Source: Massilia sp. Root133 (lineage in GTDB: Bacteria; Pseudomonadota; Gammaproteobacteria; Burkholderiales; Burkholderiaceae_D). From it: a stretch of 64,000 bases of DNA. Both the position numbers and the translations under genes were made by a program. Under the pieces are notes generated by a model, which saw only the letters and a program-made list of their open reading frames with translations, was not told the DNA's origin and searched no databases. Of the stretch, positions 7,479 to 16,996 are shown piece by piece (within the stretch, counting starts at the first letter, position 1; each line of letters opens with the position of its first letter). The DNA is taken from positions 59,581 through 123,580 of the forward strand of contig NZ_LMEW01000031.1 of NCBI RefSeq assembly GCF_001426525.1. Reading direction: 5' to 3'.

Positions 7479-8372
7479 TCAGTGCGCCACGCCCGCAGCC
7501 TCTCGCAACCTGCCCGCATCCCTGCCCGGCGGCACCCCAAACAACCGCGCATAATCCCGGCTGAACTGCGACGGACTCTCATACCCGACGCGGTATCCCG
7601 CACTGGCCGCATCCATCCCTTCGGCCACCATCAGCCGCCTCGCCTCCTGCATGCGCAACTGCGTGCGGAATTCGAGAGGACTCATCGCCGTCACCGCCTT
7701 GAAATGCGCGTGAAAGGTCGACCGGCTCATGCGCGCCACGTCGGCCATCTCGTCGATGCGGCAGTCGCGCGCGTAGTGCGCGCGCAGCCAGACGATGGCG
7801 CGCGCAATCTGGTTCTGGCGGCTGTCGCCCCGCGCCATGCGGCGCACGATGCGGTTGCCGGCGCCCGTCAATAACCGGTACAGGATCTCGCGCGTGACGA
7901 GCGGCGCCAGCGCGTCGATGTCGGCCGGCGTGTCGAGCAAGCGCGTCAGGCGCAGCGCCGCGTCGAGCAGGCCGGGCGTCGTCCGGTTCAGCGCCATGCC
8001 CATGTCCTCTCCACCATCCTCATCGGCGGGCGGATGCCGCAACGCCAGGTCACCCAGCACCACCATGTCCAGGTCGAGACTCAGGCACAGATACGGCCGC
8101 TCCGGCGACGCCTCGATCACGGCGCCCGTCACGGGCAGTTCGACGGAGGCGACGAGGTAGTACGCGGGGTCGTACACGAACGCCGTCGTGCCGAGCACCG
8201 CGCGCTTGCGGCCCTGCGCGACGAGGCACAGTGTCCGTTCGTACAGCACGGGCATGGGCATCGTCGGGCTGGACGATCGGATAAGGCGCACGCCCGGGAG
8301 AAGCGTGTCGTGAATGCCGTCCACGGGGGCGTGGCGGGCGATGGCGGCGGCAAAGAGGGCGAGCGTATCCAT
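7479..8372 (-). CDS. AraC-family transcriptional regulator
   Basis: The protein has 297 residues from the ATG at 8372 (MDTLALFAAAIARH). A longer version would need a TTG at 8429. Residues about 15-165 fit the AraC_N (type AraC_N/DUF of PF06719) ligand domain. Residues about 190-290 carry two helix-turn-helix motifs: CRIDEMADVARMSRSTFHAH and AGYRVGYESPSQFSRDYARLFG. It is transcribed divergently from an aldo-keto reductase, with a 137-base shared upstream region. This is the usual layout for a regulator and the reductase it controls. The ligand is unknown. Confidence 0.92.
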   Translation of the reverse strand: MDTLALFAAAIARHAPVDGIHDTLLPGVRLIRSSSPTMPMPVLYERTLCLVAQGRKRAVLGTTAFVYDPAYYLVASVELPVTGAVIEASPERPYLCLSLDLDMVVLGDLALRHPPADEDGGEDMGMALNRTTPGLLDAALRLTRLLDTPADIDALAPLVTREILYRLLTGAGNRIVRRMARGDSRQNQIARAIVWLRAHYARDCRIDEMADVARMSRSTFHAHFKAVTAMSPLEFRTQLRMQEARRLMVAEGMDAASAGYRVGYESPSQFSRDYARLFGVPPGRDAGRLREAAGVAH

Positions 8373-8509
8373 GCCGGCAAGGATAGCAGGGACGATGACG
8401 TGCGTGCGCGCCCCCGGACGATCGTGCAAGCATGTGCGACGTTTGCGCTACCGCCGATCGGCTGTGCGGCCCGACACTGTGCCCACTTTCAACCGCACAG
8501 GAGATCACC

Positions 8510-9574
8510 ATGACCGCACTCGATCAATACCGCCTGCTGGGCCGCTCCGGCCTGCGCGTCTCGCCGCTGGCGCTCGGCACGATGACCTTCGGCCAGGACT
8601 GGGGCTGGGGCGCCGACGAATCCGAGGCCCGGCACATCTTCGATGCCTACGTCGACCGCGGCGGCAACTTCGTCGACACGGCCGTCAACTACACGAACGG
8701 CGCGTCCGAGCGCATCCTCGGCAAGCTGATGGAAGGGCGGCGCGACCGGATCGTCCTGTCGACCAAGTTCACGATGGCGCGCGATCCGGGCGATCCGAAT
8801 TCGGGCGGCAACCACCGCATGAATCTCGTGCGCTCCGTCGAGCAGAGCCTGCGCCAGCTCGGCACCGACCGCATCGAACTGCTGCACCTGCATGCATGGG
8901 ACGACACGACGCCGCCGGACGAAGTCCTGCGCGCCCTCGACGACCTGGTGCGGGCCGGGAAGGTGCTGTACCTGGGCATCTGCAACACGCCCGCATGGCG
9001 CGCGGCGCAGCTGCAGACGATCGCCGACCTGCGCGGCTGGTCGCGGTTCGTCGCGCTGCAGATCGAATACAGCCTCGTCGAGCGCAGCGTCGAACACGAA
9101 TTGATGCCGATGGCGCGCGCGCTGGGGCTCGGCGTGATGCCGTGGTCGCCGCTGGGCGGCGGTCTCCTGAGCGGCAAGTACGGGACGTCCGACCTCGCCA
9201 CCAACGACGCGCCCGGCGTGGCGGACACGCGCAAGGGCGTGATCGCATCGACGGGCTTGCTGAACGCGGCATCGCTGCGCATCGCGGAGGAAGTGAAGGC
9301 CGTGGCGCGCGAGACCGGCGCCAGCGCGGCGCAAGTGGCGCTCGCGTGGACTCTGCTGAATCCCGCAGTGACGGCACCCGTCATCGGCGCGCGCACGCTC
9401 GCGCAGGCCCAGGACAACCTGGGCGCGCTGGACGTGAAACTGGATCCGGACCACGTGGCGCGCCTGGATGCGGCCAGCCGGCCGGCGCCCATCTTCCCGC
9501 AACGCTTTACCGAACGGCCCCTCGTGCGGCAGCTCGTGTTCGGCGGCGCGGCGGTGGAACGGCGCGGCCGGTGA
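8510..9574 (+). CDS. Aldo/keto reductase family oxidoreductase
   Basis: The protein has 354 residues from the ATG at 8510, preceded by CAGGAG; upstream in-frame ATG codons lack such a site. The AKR catalytic set is visible: Asp56 and Tyr61 in FVDTAVNY, Lys86 in STKF, and His126/His128 in LLHLH. The C-terminal region has the NADP-binding pattern APVIGARTLAQAQDNL. Such enzymes reduce aldehydes or ketones with NADPH in the cytoplasm; the substrate is not known. It lies divergent from the AraC regulator, its probable regulator, and its end faces the tetR-like gene 6 bases away. Confidence 0.93.
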   Translation: MTALDQYRLLGRSGLRVSPLALGTMTFGQDWGWGADESEARHIFDAYVDRGGNFVDTAVNYTNGASERILGKLMEGRRDRIVLSTKFTMARDPGDPNSGGNHRMNLVRSVEQSLRQLGTDRIELLHLHAWDDTTPPDEVLRALDDLVRAGKVLYLGICNTPAWRAAQLQTIADLRGWSRFVALQIEYSLVERSVEHELMPMARALGLGVMPWSPLGGGLLSGKYGTSDLATNDAPGVADTRKGVIASTGLLNAASLRIAEEVKAVARETGASAAQVALAWTLLNPAVTAPVIGARTLAQAQDNLGALDVKLDPDHVARLDAASRPAPIFPQRFTERPLVRQLVFGGAAVERRGR

Positions 9575-9580
9575 CGGGCG

Positions 9581-10138
9581 TCAGGCCTCCGGTTCGGCCG
9601 GTTGCATGGCGCCGCGCACGGCCGTGAGGATGGCGTCCGACGCGCTGCGGTCCGAGACGGCGCGCGCGAGCGTCAGCGCGCCGACCATTGCGGCGAGGGC
9701 GACGATGCCCTCGTCGCCGGCGGCGGGCGCCAGGCGGCAGTCGGCCAGCAGCGCCGTCATGCGCGCCACCATGGCGTCGGCCGTCGCGCTGGGCTGGCCG
9801 CGCAGGCCCAGTTCCGCGGCCAGCGTGGGGAGCGGGCAGCCTTCGCCCGGCTCGTCGCGGTGGTCCGCCGACAGGTAGTGGTCGATGACGGCGCGCGGCG
9901 CGGCGTCCGCCGACGGTAGCCAGCGTTCCAGCGTCTGCTGTGCGGCAGCGTCCAGCGATGCCTGCACGAGGGCGTCCTTCGATTCGAAATGGGCGTAGAA
10001 ACCGCCGTGGGTCAGGCCGAGCGCCTTCATCAGCGGCACGAGGCCCGTGCCTTCGATGCCGTCCTTGCGGAAGCGGCGCGACGCTTCGCCGATGATGCGC
10101 TGGCGCGTTTCGGCCTTATGGTTACTCGAGTAACGCAT
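9581..10138 (-). CDS. TetR/AcrR-family transcriptional regulator
   Basis: The protein has 185 residues from the ATG at 10138; a TTG at 10159 is an alternative start. The N-terminal helix-turn-helix is typical: TRQRIIGEASRRFRKDG, then LMKALGLTHGGFYAHFESK (residues about 10-55). The rest is the helical ligand-binding domain. No strong ribosome site is visible upstream of either start. The neighbours do not point to a clear target; the convergent aldo-keto reductase and the gene's own promoter region are candidates. Confidence 0.9.
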   Translation of the reverse strand: MRYSSNHKAETRQRIIGEASRRFRKDGIEGTGLVPLMKALGLTHGGFYAHFESKDALVQASLDAAAQQTLERWLPSADAAPRAVIDHYLSADHRDEPGEGCPLPTLAAELGLRGQPSATADAMVARMTALLADCRLAPAAGDEGIVALAAMVGALTLARAVSDRSASDAILTAVRGAMQPAEPEA

Positions 10139-10369
10139 GCTTGTGGGGTTGGTCTGCAATGATCGGATGCGGTCCGTGCGGCCGAGAGCGACGGACCCGT
10201 TGAGCGACGGATGCGTCTCATGAATTTAGGCAACGCTCCGTGTCACCATTGTAAGCGTTCGCGTTGGATCCCGCAATTCCGGCCATGGAATTGTGCATCA
10301 ATGTTGCGCACCGACGTCTATACGATCGGTGTCCGCGGATTTACCGATACAAGAATAATAACGTATTGG

Positions 10370-12277
10370 TTATTTTGCAAGCGCGGTGTCCGTCGCTGCC
10401 GGAACGTGCGGCGCGGCCCCGTGCTTGCGCAGGTACTCGGCGCAGGCGCCGGCGTCGAGCGGCTTGCTGAAGTAATCGCCCTGGATCTGGTCGCAGCCCG
10501 CGCTGCGCAGGGCGGCCAGTTGCCCGTCGTTCTCGACACCTTCCGCGATGACTTCCAGCCGCAGCGTGTGTGCCATGGCGATGATCGCCTTCACCATCGC
10601 CAGCGATTCCGCGCTCTGGTGCACGTCGAGGACGAAGGAGCGGTCGACCTTCAGCTTGTCGACGGGCAGGCGCTTGAGGTAGCTGAGGCTCGAATAGCCG
10701 GTGCCGAAATCGTCGATGCTGAGCGTGGTGCCCAGTTCGCGCAGCTGGCGCATCAGGTCCGCGGTGCGGACCGGGTCGTCCATCGAGATGCTTTCCGTGA
10801 GTTCCAGCTCCAGCAGGCGCGGAGGCAGGCCCGATTCACGGAGGACGGCGCCGACGAGCGCCACGACGTCCGTGCCCAGGAACTGCTTGCCGGACAGGTT
10901 GACGGCCACGGGCACGTCGGGCACGCCCGCGTCGCTCCACGCGCGGCGCTGGGCCACAGCGGTGCGCAGGATCCATTCGCCGATCGGTACGACGAGGCCG
11001 GACTCCTCGGCGATCGGGATGAATTCGGCGGGCGAGATGCTGCCGTGCTCGGGATGCTTCCAGCGCACGAGCACTTCCAGGCCGGCGACGCCGCCGCTGC
11101 GCAGGTCCGTCTTGGGTTGATAGTTCAGATAGAGCTCGCCGCGCCCGATCGCATGGCGCAACTGGTTTTCCAGCGTGAGCTTGCGCTGCAACGCCTGGTT
11201 CAGTTCTTCCGAATAACGCTGGATCTGGCCGCCGCCCAGCGCCTTGGCGCGGCGCACGGCCATCGTCGCGTTGTTCAGCAGGAGGTCGCCGTCGGTGCCG
11301 TCCTCCGGGAAGATCGCATAGCCGATGCTGCACGTGAGTGGGATCGCGCCGCCCGGCGTCTTGAACTCGCGCGTGGCGGCCTGCAGCAGCTGGCGCAGGC
11401 GGTCGCGCGCGACGCTGTCGTCGCCGAGGCCCGGCAGCAGCACGACGAATTCGTCGCTCCCGGCGCGCGCCAGCATGTCGCCCGGCCGCAGCAGGTTCTG
11501 CAAACTCCACGTGATGGCGACGAGCGCCTTGTCGCCTTCATGGTGGCCCAGCAGCTCGTTGAGGCGCTTGAACTTGTCGATGTTGATCGTCGCGACCAGC
11601 GTGTGCAGGCCGTCGCTCTTCCATTTGTCGAGGTTCTGGCCGATCGTCCGCACGAGCACCTGGCGGTTCGCGAGGCCCGTCAGCATGTCGTGCGTGAGCA
11701 GGAATTCGACTTGGCCCGCGGCCGCCGCGAGGTCGGGATTCGCATTGTCGACATAGACGTGCGAGTGCAGCGATTGCGCCGCGGTCGCCAGCTGGCGGAA
11801 GTGGATCAGCTGTTCCGTCATGCGCGCGAGGTCGCGCAGGATGTCCAGTTCTTCCTCGTTCAGCGTGCGCGGCACGCGGTCCAGTACGCACAGGGTCCCC
11901 AGGGGCATGCGGTCGATCGAGTACAGCTGCACGCCCGCATAAAAGCGCACGTGCGGCGGATTGACCACCATCGGGTTGTCGGCGAAGCGCGCATCCTGCG
12001 TCGCGTCCGGGACGATCAATGGCTCGTGGTCGAGGATCGCGTGGCCGCAGAACGAGATCTCGCGGCGCGTGCCCGTCATGTCGATGCCGCAGCGCGACTT
12101 GAACCACTGGTCTTCCTCGGCGACGAGCGAGACCAGCGCGATCGGCATCTTCAGCAGCCGGCTCGCCATGCGCGTGATGCGGTCGAACGCGTCCTCCGGG
12201 GCGCTGTGGAGGAGGCGGGTGGCGTGCAGCGCCGTCAACCGGCGCGCTTCGTCGAGCGGTATCGATGGGGTCTGCAT
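10370..12277 (-). CDS. GAF-GGDEF-EAL protein, probable c-di-GMP phosphodiesterase
   Basis: The protein has 635 residues and no membrane segment. Residues about 25-170 form a GAF domain (CGIDMTGTRREISFCGHAI, the type often seen with N-terminal sensor GAFs). Residues about 185-355 are GGDEF-like, but the signature reads AGSDEF, so cyclase activity is uncertain. Residues about 370-615 form an EAL domain with LEVLVRW in place of EALxRW, plus intact catalytic stretches: NLSGKQF, ELTES, DDFGTGYSSLSYLKRLP and EGVE. It most likely degrades cyclic di-GMP under control of the GAF input. It stands alone, with 88 bases between it and the upstream GlxA-type gene. Confidence 0.93.
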   Translation of the reverse strand: MQTPSIPLDEARRLTALHATRLLHSAPEDAFDRITRMASRLLKMPIALVSLVAEEDQWFKSRCGIDMTGTRREISFCGHAILDHEPLIVPDATQDARFADNPMVVNPPHVRFYAGVQLYSIDRMPLGTLCVLDRVPRTLNEEELDILRDLARMTEQLIHFRQLATAAQSLHSHVYVDNANPDLAAAAGQVEFLLTHDMLTGLANRQVLVRTIGQNLDKWKSDGLHTLVATINIDKFKRLNELLGHHEGDKALVAITWSLQNLLRPGDMLARAGSDEFVVLLPGLGDDSVARDRLRQLLQAATREFKTPGGAIPLTCSIGYAIFPEDGTDGDLLLNNATMAVRRAKALGGGQIQRYSEELNQALQRKLTLENQLRHAIGRGELYLNYQPKTDLRSGGVAGLEVLVRWKHPEHGSISPAEFIPIAEESGLVVPIGEWILRTAVAQRRAWSDAGVPDVPVAVNLSGKQFLGTDVVALVGAVLRESGLPPRLLELELTESISMDDPVRTADLMRQLRELGTTLSIDDFGTGYSSLSYLKRLPVDKLKVDRSFVLDVHQSAESLAMVKAIIAMAHTLRLEVIAEGVENDGQLAALRSAGCDQIQGDYFSKPLDAGACAEYLRKHGAAPHVPAATDTALAK

Positions 12278-12365
12278 GTCGTGTCATGAGGAGCTTCGTT
12301 GAGACACATTTTGCCACGAGCGGCAAAGCAGAGGCACGAGCTTGGCATGGCGTTGCAGCCAGGAA

Positions 12366-13337
12366 TTAATCACGCTGGCGGAATGCGCCGAAATGCTGGC
12401 GATAATCGAGCGCGCTGACGCCCAGGTGGCGCAGGAATGCCGCGCGCATCCGCGCCGCCGTGCCGAACCCGCAGCGGTGCGCGACCGTCTTGAGGGGCTG
12501 GTCGGCGCGTTCGAGCAGGGCCCTGGCCGCGTCCACGCGCGCCCGCTCGACGAATTCCGCCGGCGTGACCCCGGCCGCGCGCGCGAACTGGCGCGCGAAG
12601 TGGCGCTCGCTCAGCGCCGCCACCCGCGCGAGGTCGGCCACGGTCAACGGCGCGTCGAGGTGGGCGAGCACGTGGTCCTGGACGGTGCGCAGCACCGAAT
12701 CGTCGCCCACGTACGGCGTCAGGTAGGGGCTGAACTGCGACTGTCCGCCGCTGCGCTGGGTGAACACGACGAGCCGCTTGGCCACGTTCAGCGACACGTC
12801 CGCGCCGTGGTCTTCGTAGACCAGGTGCAGCGCGAGGTCGATGCCCGCCGTGACGCCGGCCGACGTATAGACGGGACCGTCGCGCACGAAGATGCGGTCC
12901 GGCTGGACGGCCACCCGCGGAAAGCGCGCGGCCAGCAGCGCGACGTCGTTCCAGTGCGTCGTCGCGCGGCGGCCGTCCAGCAGGCCCGCGTGCGCGAGCA
13001 GGAACGCGCCGTTGCAGACGGACGCGATGCGCGGGCAGCGCGCGGCCATCGTGCGCAGCCACGCGGCCAGCGCGGTGTCGGCCGGCTGGCGCGGCAGGTC
13101 GGGGCCGCCGGGGACCAGCAGCAGGTCGGGCGCATCGACTTCTTCGTCGTAGCGCGCATGCGGCTGCAGCAGCATCGCGTTCGAGCACGCGACGGGGCCG
13201 TCCACCGTGCCGAGCACGCGCATGCGGTAGTGGTCGCGCGGCGCGAGGAAGCGGTTGGCTTCCGCGAACACGTCGAGCGGTCCGGTGACGTCGAGCGACT
13301 GCACGCCGGGGAAGGCGAGGATGGCGATGGTGGACAA
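12366..13337 (-). CDS. GlxA-family transcriptional regulator (DJ-1/PfpI plus AraC HTH)
   Basis: The protein has 323 residues from a TTG at 13337, chosen because CAGGAGCC sits at the right distance and the fold begins at once (STIAILAFPGVQSLD). Residues about 1-175 form a DJ-1/PfpI-like domain (VPGGPDLPRQP; SVCNGAFLLAHAGLL with the nucleophile-elbow Cys). Residues about 215-320 carry two AraC-type helix-turn-helix motifs (TVADLARVAALSERHFARQF; TVAHRCGFGTAARMRAAF). This is the GlxA/CdhR layout, used for regulating catabolism of nitrogen compounds in several relatives. It is divergent from the M24 gene, with 173 bases between them. Confidence 0.92.
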   Translation of the reverse strand: MSTIAILAFPGVQSLDVTGPLDVFAEANRFLAPRDHYRMRVLGTVDGPVACSNAMLLQPHARYDEEVDAPDLLLVPGGPDLPRQPADTALAAWLRTMAARCPRIASVCNGAFLLAHAGLLDGRRATTHWNDVALLAARFPRVAVQPDRIFVRDGPVYTSAGVTAGIDLALHLVYEDHGADVSLNVAKRLVVFTQRSGGQSQFSPYLTPYVGDDSVLRTVQDHVLAHLDAPLTVADLARVAALSERHFARQFARAAGVTPAEFVERARVDAARALLERADQPLKTVAHRCGFGTAARMRAAFLRHLGVSALDYRQHFGAFRQRD

Positions 13338-13510
13338 GCGCGGGCTCCTGCTGTGAATGCGGACGCCGTCACTATAGCCCCGCGCGCGCGGCGCCGGGAG
13401 GGCGTGGCGGGAAATGCGCGCACCGTGGCGGGAAACCGGTGCACGCGGCGGGCGCCGGCGCGCGGCGCGGCGCCAGAATGTCGTCATCCCCAACACACGA
13501 AAGGACGACC

Positions 13511-14185
13511 ATGGACAACACCGCTGAACGCGTGGGCCCCGCATTCTCCGTCGACGGCATGCTGCGCGCACGTCTCGAGACCCGCAAGGCAATCGGCGCG
13601 ATCGCGCAGCGCATCCGGCCCGGCATGGTGGAAGAAGACGCCGTCGCCATGGCGCGCGACGTCATCGCCACGCAGGGCCACACCCTCAGCTGGCACCCGG
13701 TGCGCGTGCGCTTCGGCGCCAACACGATCCTGCCGATGAAGCGCGCGTCGACACCCGGCATCGTGCTGGGCGAGCACGATATCTTCTTCATCGACATCGC
13801 GCCGCGCGTGGAGCACTGGGAAGGCGACGGCGGCGCCACGTTCACGGTGGGCGACGCGCCGGAGTACGCGCGCTGCGCCGCCGACGCCGAGCGCCTGTTC
13901 CATGCCGTGCGCCAGGCGTGGAAGACGCAGGACTGGAGCGGCCGGAAGCTGTACGAGTTCGCGCAGCAGCGTGCGCGCGACATGGGCTGGGACCTCGATC
14001 CGGACCTGCCGGGCCACCGCGTCTCCGACTTCCCGCACGCGGCGCTGCACACGGGCGCGCTGGCCGATTACGACCACGCGCCATCGAGCATGCGCTGGAT
14101 CCTCGAGATCCATCTGCTCGACCCGCAGCGCCGCTTCGGCGCGTTTTTCGAGGACATGCTGCTCGACGACGCCGACTACGTTTGA
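13511..14185 (+). CDS. M24-family (pita-bread) metallopeptidase-like protein
   Basis: The protein has 224 residues from the ATG at 13511, with AAGGACG upstream. It is a single pita-bread domain without the N-terminal domain of aminopeptidase P. Candidate metal ligands can be seen in FIDIAPRVEHWEGDGGATF (two Asp), GHRVSDFPHAALH (His), LEIHLLDP (Glu) and the C-terminal FFEDML (Glu). The His box is not the standard GHGxG, so the activity may be altered. Its 3' end overlaps the convergent LysR gene by 10 bases. Its shared upstream region with the GlxA-type regulator suggests control by it. Confidence 0.82.
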   Translation: MDNTAERVGPAFSVDGMLRARLETRKAIGAIAQRIRPGMVEEDAVAMARDVIATQGHTLSWHPVRVRFGANTILPMKRASTPGIVLGEHDIFFIDIAPRVEHWEGDGGATFTVGDAPEYARCAADAERLFHAVRQAWKTQDWSGRKLYEFAQQRARDMGWDLDPDLPGHRVSDFPHAALHTGALADYDHAPSSMRWILEIHLLDPQRRFGAFFEDMLLDDADYV

Positions 14186-15075
14186 CGGAAGCACTGCACG
14201 AGGAAATCCGCGAACACGCGCACGCGGGCCGACAGCTGGCGCGCGTGCGGATACATCACGGAGACGGGGATGGTGGGCGGCGGCATGTCCGCCAGCACCT
14301 CGACCAGATGGCCGTCCGCGAGCTGCCCGGCGATGCGGTAGCGCGGCACCTGCACGAGGCCGAGGCCCGCGAGGGCGGCCGCCGTATAGGCTTCCGTGCC
14401 GGTGACGGAGACGACGCCGGGCGGCGTGGCCAGCTTCAGGCCAGCGTCCGTCATGAATTCCAGCGGATACGGCCGGCCCGTCGCCGTCGACACGTAGTGC
14501 ACGGCCTGGTGATGCACGAGGTCCGTCAACGCGGCCGGCGTGCCGAAGCGGTCGAGGTAGGCGGGGCTCGCCACCGTCACCTGCTCGATGTCGGCCGCGC
14601 GCCGCGCCACCATCGATGAATCGTGCAGCTGGCCCGCGCGCAGCACGCAGTCGACGCCTTCGCGCACGAGGTCCACGAGGCGGTCGTCCTCGCCCACGTG
14701 CAGCTGGATGCGCGGGTAGCGCGCGAGGAAGCCGGACAGCGCGGGAAAGACGAAGTAGCGGGCCAGCGTCGGCTGCAGGTTCACGCGCAGCAGGCCCGCG
14801 GGCTCGCTGCCGCGGAACGCGTCTTCCGCTTCGTCGAGGTCGGCCAGCAGGCGCACGCACCGTTCGTAGTAGGCGGCGCCATCCTGCGTGGGCGCGACGG
14901 CGCGCGTCGTCCGTTCCAGCAGGCGCGTGCCAAGGCGGTTTTCCAGCCGCTTGATCGCGTTGGTGGCGGTGGCGCGCGGGATCAGGAGGTCCTCGGCGGC
15001 CTGCGTGAAGCTGCGGCGCTCCACGATGCGCACGAAAATCTGCATTTCCTGAAACCGGTCCATCTGCGTCGACAT
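14176..15075 (-). CDS. LysR-family transcriptional regulator
   Basis: The protein has 299 residues from the ATG at 15075, behind a strong GGAGGGAGG. Residues about 5-65 form the winged helix-turn-helix (MQIFVRIVERRSFTQAAEDL, then RATATNAIKRLENRLGTRLL). The rest is a periplasmic-binding-like effector domain. It lies 19 bases after an SDR gene on the same strand, so it is the last gene of an SDR-SDR-LysR transcription unit rather than the usual divergent arrangement. It may control that operon from the region upstream of 16757. Confidence 0.94.
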   Translation of the reverse strand: MSTQMDRFQEMQIFVRIVERRSFTQAAEDLLIPRATATNAIKRLENRLGTRLLERTTRAVAPTQDGAAYYERCVRLLADLDEAEDAFRGSEPAGLLRVNLQPTLARYFVFPALSGFLARYPRIQLHVGEDDRLVDLVREGVDCVLRAGQLHDSSMVARRAADIEQVTVASPAYLDRFGTPAALTDLVHHQAVHYVSTATGRPYPLEFMTDAGLKLATPPGVVSVTGTEAYTAAALAGLGLVQVPRYRIAGQLADGHLVEVLADMPPPTIPVSVMYPHARQLSARVRVFADFLVQCFRQT

Positions 15076-15094
15076 GCGCCACCTCCCTCCGCGA

Positions 15095-15994
15095 TTATAC
15101 GGTCGGCGCGGCCGGCACGAGCAGGTCGGCGATGCCGATGCGGCGCGCGAAGTCCACGCGCACGGCCTCGGATACTTCCAGCACCTCGCGCGCGCCGTCG
15201 CCGACGAAGTCGACCACCGTGCGGAACGGCCGCCGGCCGCGCGGCAGGCCGACGATGCGCACCAGTTCATCGGCCACGGCCTGCGGATCGGCCTCCGGCG
15301 GCGTCAGCGCGTCGAGGCGTTCGCCCACCTGGTCAAGCACCCCGTCGTAGCGGGCATACGCGGCGATCCGTCCGGCGTCCGCCGGCTTGCCGGCGCTGGG
15401 GAAGTGCTCCGTGCCGCGCGTGAACGCGCCGGGGACCATGATCGCCGTCTCGATGCCGAAGCGGGAGACTTCGTACGACAGCGACACCGCGAGCGAATCC
15501 ATCGCCGCCTTCGCCGCGCCGTAGGGGCCGAGGAAAGGCGGGAAGCCGCCCTTCGTCGTCGTGCTGGAGATCCACAGCAGCAGGCCGGACTCCTGGGTGC
15601 GCAGCCGGGGCAGGGCGGCGCGCAGCACGCGCTGGGCGCCGAGGAAGTTCGTGTCCAGCACCTTGGCCACTTCCTCGGCCGTGAAGGCTTCGGTCGGGCC
15701 GACGACGAGGTGGCCCGCGTTCTGCACGACGACGTCCAGCCGGCCCTGTTCCGCGACGACCGCCGCGACGGCCGCGTCGCACGAGTCTTGCGACAGCACG
15801 TCCAGTTCGAGCGGCCGCAGGTCGGCGCCATGCTGCCGCGCCCAGTCGCGCGCCGCGGCGGCGCGGGCCGCGTTGCGTCCGGCGATGTCGCGCATCGTCG
15901 CGTAGACCGTGTGGCCGGCGCGGGCCAGCGCCTGCGCGGAGAGTTTGCCGATGCCGCTGCCGGCGCCCGTAATGAGGATGATGGCCTTGTCCAT
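15095..15994 (-). CDS. Short-chain dehydrogenase/reductase
   Basis: The protein has 299 residues from the ATG at 15994, with GAGGAG upstream. Features are the cofactor loop TGAGSGIG (9-16), QNAG in place of NNAG (91-94), and catalytic Ser143/Ser144, Tyr158 and Lys162 (YGAAK). The C-terminal extension of about 50 residues is typical of SDRs annotated as oxidoreductases with unknown substrate. It lies 13 bases after another SDR gene and 19 bases before lysR, indicating a shared transcript. Confidence 0.94.
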   Translation of the reverse strand: MDKAIILITGAGSGIGKLSAQALARAGHTVYATMRDIAGRNAARAAAARDWARQHGADLRPLELDVLSQDSCDAAVAAVVAEQGRLDVVVQNAGHLVVGPTEAFTAEEVAKVLDTNFLGAQRVLRAALPRLRTQESGLLLWISSTTTKGGFPPFLGPYGAAKAAMDSLAVSLSYEVSRFGIETAIMVPGAFTRGTEHFPSAGKPADAGRIAAYARYDGVLDQVGERLDALTPPEADPQAVADELVRIVGLPRGRRPFRTVVDFVGDGAREVLEVSEAVRVDFARRIGIADLLVPAAPTV

Positions 15995-16007
15995 GGTTGC
16001 GATCTCC

Positions 16008-16757
16008 TCAGGCCATGCCGCCGTTGGCGCGCAGGATCTGGCCGTTGACCCAGCCGCCGTCCGGACCGGCCAGGAAGGACACGACGCCGGCGATGTCGTC
16101 GGGCTGGCCCAGGCGCTCCAGCGGCGCCGATTTCGCGATCTGCTGGATCAGCTCATCCGATTTCCCGGTCAGGAACAGCTCCGTCGCGACGGGGCCCGGT
16201 GCCACGGCGTTGCACGTGATGCCGCGGCCGCGCAGCTCTTTCGCGAACACGCGGGTCAGCGCTTCGACCGCGCCTTTCGTGGCGACGTACACGCCATAGG
16301 TCGGCGGCGCCATGTGCAGCACGCTCGTCGAGAAGTTGACGATGCGGCCGCCGTCGTTCAGGCGCGTCGCGGCCTCGCGCATCGTGTTGAAGGTGCCCGT
16401 GACGTTGATGGCCATCGTGCGTTCGAACTGCTCGTCGGTCGTCTCGGCGATCGTCACGTACGGCAGGATGCCGGCGTTGTTGACGAGGATGTCCACGCGG
16501 CCGAGCTTTTCTTCGATCGCCGCGAACATCGCCTTCACGTCGTCGACCTTGGCGACGTCGGCGCGCACGGCGATGGCACGGCCGCCTGCGGCTTCGATGG
16601 CGGCGACGGTCGCGTTGGCGGCCGCTTCGTTGCCGGCATAGTTGACGGCGACGGCGTACCCGTCGGCGGCGAGACGCTTCGCAACGGCGGCGCCGATGCC
16701 GCGCGAGGCGCCGGTGACCAGGGCGACGCGGGCGGTGTGCTTGGCTTGGGTGTTCAT
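16008..16757 (-). CDS. SDR-family oxidoreductase (3-oxoacyl-ACP-reductase-like)
   Basis: The protein has 249 residues from the ATG at 16757, with GAAGGAGAT upstream. It has TGASRGIG (15-22), NNAG (93-96), catalytic Ser143/Ser145, Tyr157 and Lys161, and the C-terminal GxxVNGQILRANGG of classical NADP-dependent SDRs. It is the first gene of the SDR-SDR-LysR unit. The 239 bases upstream contain its promoter and that of the divergent TonB-like gene. The substrate is unknown. Confidence 0.94.
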   Translation of the reverse strand: MNTQAKHTARVALVTGASRGIGAAVAKRLAADGYAVAVNYAGNEAAANATVAAIEAAGGRAIAVRADVAKVDDVKAMFAAIEEKLGRVDILVNNAGILPYVTIAETTDEQFERTMAINVTGTFNTMREAATRLNDGGRIVNFSTSVLHMAPPTYGVYVATKGAVEALTRVFAKELRGRGITCNAVAPGPVATELFLTGKSDELIQQIAKSAPLERLGQPDDIAGVVSFLAGPDGGWVNGQILRANGGMA

Positions 16758-16996
16758 GTTTGATCTCCTTCGGTGGTTGACAGTGAGATCATGATGATTG
16801 ATTTCTAGTCGAAGATAATCACCAGAAAAATCGCTTCAGAATTCGCTTTGGAATAACAATATGGTTTGTTTATCGTGCGATATCACCGGACGACGCATGA
16901 CTGCTATTCCAACAATAAATTTTTCAACGATGCTGCAGCGCAGTAAATTGGATTCGTAGCAGCGATCCTTTCGAACCCAACCTACTGGAGCTCATC

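Noticed and set aside
10211..12289. 692-residue plus-strand ORF antisense to the GAF-GGDEF-EAL gene
   Set aside because: Shadow frame with no domains; the opposite strand has clear catalytic motifs.
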